Below the pieces are notes generated by a model that had not been told where the DNA came from, did no database searches, and was given only the letters and a program-made list of their open reading frames with translations. Shown here piece by piece: positions 4,275-6,099 of a stretch of DNA of 6,099 nt. Where the stretch lies: the NCBI GenBank assembly GCA_017885365.1, contig JAFNGD010000198.1, positions 6,277 through 12,375 of the forward strand. The letters are read 5' to 3'. The stretch's first letter is position 1. The number at the start of each line of letters is the position of its first letter. A program made the position numbers and the translations under genes. The stretch is from Nitrospirota bacterium (GTDB lineage: Bacteria; Nitrospirota; UBA9217).

Positions 4275-6099
4275 ATGAAGATCAACGAACTCACCCGGGA
4301 AGATGTCTTCCGCACTCTCGTCACCTCCGAACAGGGGTTGTCCGAGGACGAGGCAGGTAGGCGCCTCGCCGAGTTCGGCCCAAATGCCATAACGGCCGCC
4401 CGGAAGCGACCCCTCTGGCTCCGGTTCCTCGGCCAGTTCACGCATTTTCTCGCCCTGCTCCTCTGGGTCGCCGCGGGGCTCTCGTTCCTTTCGGAATACC
4501 TGCACCCGGGCGAGGGCATGTTCACCCTGGGCTTCGCCATCCTCGGCGTCATCGTGATCAACGCCGTCTTTACCTTCATCCAGGAGTACCGCGCCGAAAA
4601 AGCGCTCGAAGCGCTCAAAAAGCTTTTGCCCTTTCATGTCAAGGTTTGCCGCGGCGGCCGGGAGCGAGAACTCCCCGCCGAAGAGGTGGTCCCGGGCGAT
4701 ATTGTCAGGCTCGCCGAGGGGGACAAGGTGCCTGCGGACCTCAGGCTCGCGGAGGCCAACGACCTCCGGGCGAACAACGCATCGCTTACCGGCGAGTCCG
4801 AGCCGGTCCTGCGCGAGACCAAACCCTCCCCGGGCGACCCCATCAACAGCCCCAACATCGCCTTCGCCGGTACCACCGTGGTGAACGGCAGCGGCAGCGG
4901 CGTGGTGTACGCAACAGGCATGCGGACGGAGTTCGGCAGGATCGCCCAGCTCACCGGCACGGTGACCCCGGGGCTCTCGCCCCTCCAGAAGGAGATCGTA
5001 AAGGCCACACGGCTCGTTGCCGCCATTGCCGCCGGCGTAGGTATATTCTTTTTTGCCATCGGGTTCTTCATCGGCAGGGACTTCTGGGACAATTTCATCT
5101 TCGGTGTGGGCATCACCGTGGCCCTCATCCCCGAGGGCATGCTGCCCACGGTCACGCTGGCGCTAGCCATGGGGAGCCAGCGCATGGCGAAGCGCAACGC
5201 ACTCATCAAGACCCTCACCTCCGTCGAGACCCTCGGTTCGGTCTCGGTCATCTGCACCGATAAGACGGGCACCCTCACGCAGAACCGGATGGAGGTCAAG
5301 GAGGCGACGGGGCTCGGGAAGATGAGCGGTTCAACGCGGGAGAGGCTCTTTACGGTCGCACTGTACTGCAACAACACGAAAGAAATCAACGGCGAGTTCA
5401 AGGGCGAGCCGACCGAGATGGCGTTGTACCGCAGCGCCCGCGAAGTGTTGGGAAACCGGCCCGGCACCCGTGTCCGCGAGTTCCCCTTCGATCCTGAACG
5501 CAAGCGCATGAGCACCGTCACCGATATGGGCGGCACGACCTACGTCCTGACCAAGGGCGCGCCGGAAAGCGTCCTGTCGGTCTGCACCAGTGCCCGCAGG
5601 GACGAGGGAACGGTCCCCTTCGACGCAGCGCTGAAGCAGGAGGCGTCCGACCTGTTCCACACGCTTATGGACAAGGGACTTCGCGTTCTCGCCTTCGCCG
5701 AGCGGGAGGTCAGAGCAGGAGAGGACGTAGCGAACAAGGAAATCGCCGAGCAGGGCATGGTCTTCGCCGGCTTCATCGGCCTCGAGGACCCGCCGCGGCC
5801 GGAGGTGCCCGAGGCGCTCCGGAAGTGCCGCGAAGCGGGCATCCGCATCATCATGATCACCGGCGACGCGTCGAGGACGGCCGTTGCCATCGCCCGCGAG
5901 ATCGGGCTCGTTACGAGCGAACCCGTGGTGGTCGAGGGCGCTGAATTCGCGAACCTGTCGGATCAGGACCTGCGGAACGTTCTCGCGAAGCCCGAGGTGC
6001 TCTTCACCCGCATGACGCCCAAGTACAAGCTCCGGGTGGTGAACGCGCTCAAGGACCAGGGCGAGCGCGTTGCCGTGACCGGCGACGGCGTGAACGACG
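4275..6099 (+). CDS. type II cation-transporting P-type ATPase, 3' truncated by window
   Basis: This is an inner-membrane pump that couples ATP hydrolysis to cation export or uptake; 608 codons are present and the C-terminal membrane helices lie beyond the window. An N-terminal cation-ATPase domain (about 1-55, GLSEDEAGRRLAEFGPN) precedes TM1 (about 57-77) and TM2 (about 85-105). The actuator domain has TGES at 172-175. TM3 is about 252-272. TM4 carries PEGMLP at 286-291. The phosphorylation site DKTGTLT starts at Asp329, 42 residues after Glu287, the same spacing as in SERCA. KGAPE (427-431) marks the nucleotide-binding domain, with MITGD ending at Asp531 and TGDGVND at 602-608. PEGMLP and the N-terminal domain point to the Ca2+/Na+,K+-type group, not heavy-metal (CPx) or Kdp pumps. 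The ion is unresolved without TM5-TM6. The ATG at 4275 has no Shine-Dalgarno; an out-of-frame ATG at 4262 stops after two codons. Confidence 0.93.
   Translation, partial: MKINELTREDVFRTLVTSEQGLSEDEAGRRLAEFGPNAITAARKRPLWLRFLGQFTHFLALLLWVAAGLSFLSEYLHPGEGMFTLGFAILGVIVINAVFTFIQEYRAEKALEALKKLLPFHVKVCRGGRERELPAEEVVPGDIVRLAEGDKVPADLRLAEANDLRANNASLTGESEPVLRETKPSPGDPINSPNIAFAGTTVVNGSGSGVVYATGMRTEFGRIAQLTGTVTPGLSPLQKEIVKATRLVAAIAAGVGIFFFAIGFFIGRDFWDNFIFGVGITVALIPEGMLPTVTLALAMGSQRMAKRNALIKTLTSVETLGSVSVICTDKTGTLTQNRMEVKEATGLGKMSGSTRERLFTVALYCNNTKEINGEFKGEPTEMALYRSAREVLGNRPGTRVREFPFDPERKRMSTVTDMGGTTYVLTKGAPESVLSVCTSARRDEGTVPFDAALKQEASDLFHTLMDKGLRVLAFAEREVRAGEDVANKEIAEQGMVFAGFIGLEDPPRPEVPEALRKCREAGIRIIMITGDASRTAVAIAREIGLVTSEPVVVEGAEFANLSDQDLRNVLAKPEVLFTRMTPKYKLRVVNALKDQGERVAVTGDGVND

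Noticed and set aside
4634..5536. A 300-residue open frame on the minus strand
   Set aside because: It is fully antisense to the P-type ATPase, whose motifs are intact through this stretch. Its composition is Ser/Pro/Thr-rich without recognisable domains.

Overview
The window is GC-rich bacterial DNA (about 60-65% GC in the genes) with four protein genes and unusually repeat-rich spacers. Gene style suggests a Gram-negative environmental bacterium, possibly of the Desulfobacterota or Nitrospirota. That placement is a low-confidence impression; nothing here fixes the taxon.

Layout: (1) 123-482, plus strand, a small STAS/SEC14-like (SpoIIAA-like) protein with a clear sigma70-type promoter and a strong Shine-Dalgarno. 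(2) 483-700, a convergent spacer with a 10-11 bp periodic ATCCG array and a 7-bp stem-loop. (3) 701-2299, minus strand, a cholesterol-oxidase-like GMC flavoprotein with a four-cysteine motif. (4) 2300-3062, a 763-base spacer between two divergent genes. It holds two direct copies of an approximately 80-bp repeat, one inverted copy of a second structured repeat, and several short palindromes. (5) 3063-3899, plus strand, a tandem-domain universal stress protein whose promoter places the start codon at the predicted transcription start. (6) 3900-4274, a mosaic spacer: 8-bp periodic array, second copy of the structured repeat, 10-bp periodic array, then another 8-bp array in the opposite orientation. 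(7) 4275 to the window end, plus strand, the first 608 codons of a type II cation-transporting P-type ATPase, cut inside its TGDGVND motif.

No operon is evident: each gene has its own spacer, and two or three appear to have their own promoters. The stress protein and the cation pump are co-directional and could belong to one stress or ion-homeostasis setting, but a functional link is only inference. I see no tRNA, rRNA, CRISPR array, transposase or phage gene. The most notable content is non-coding: a family of structured dispersed repeats and short-period arrays filling the spacers, and signs that some genes have very short or absent 5' leaders.
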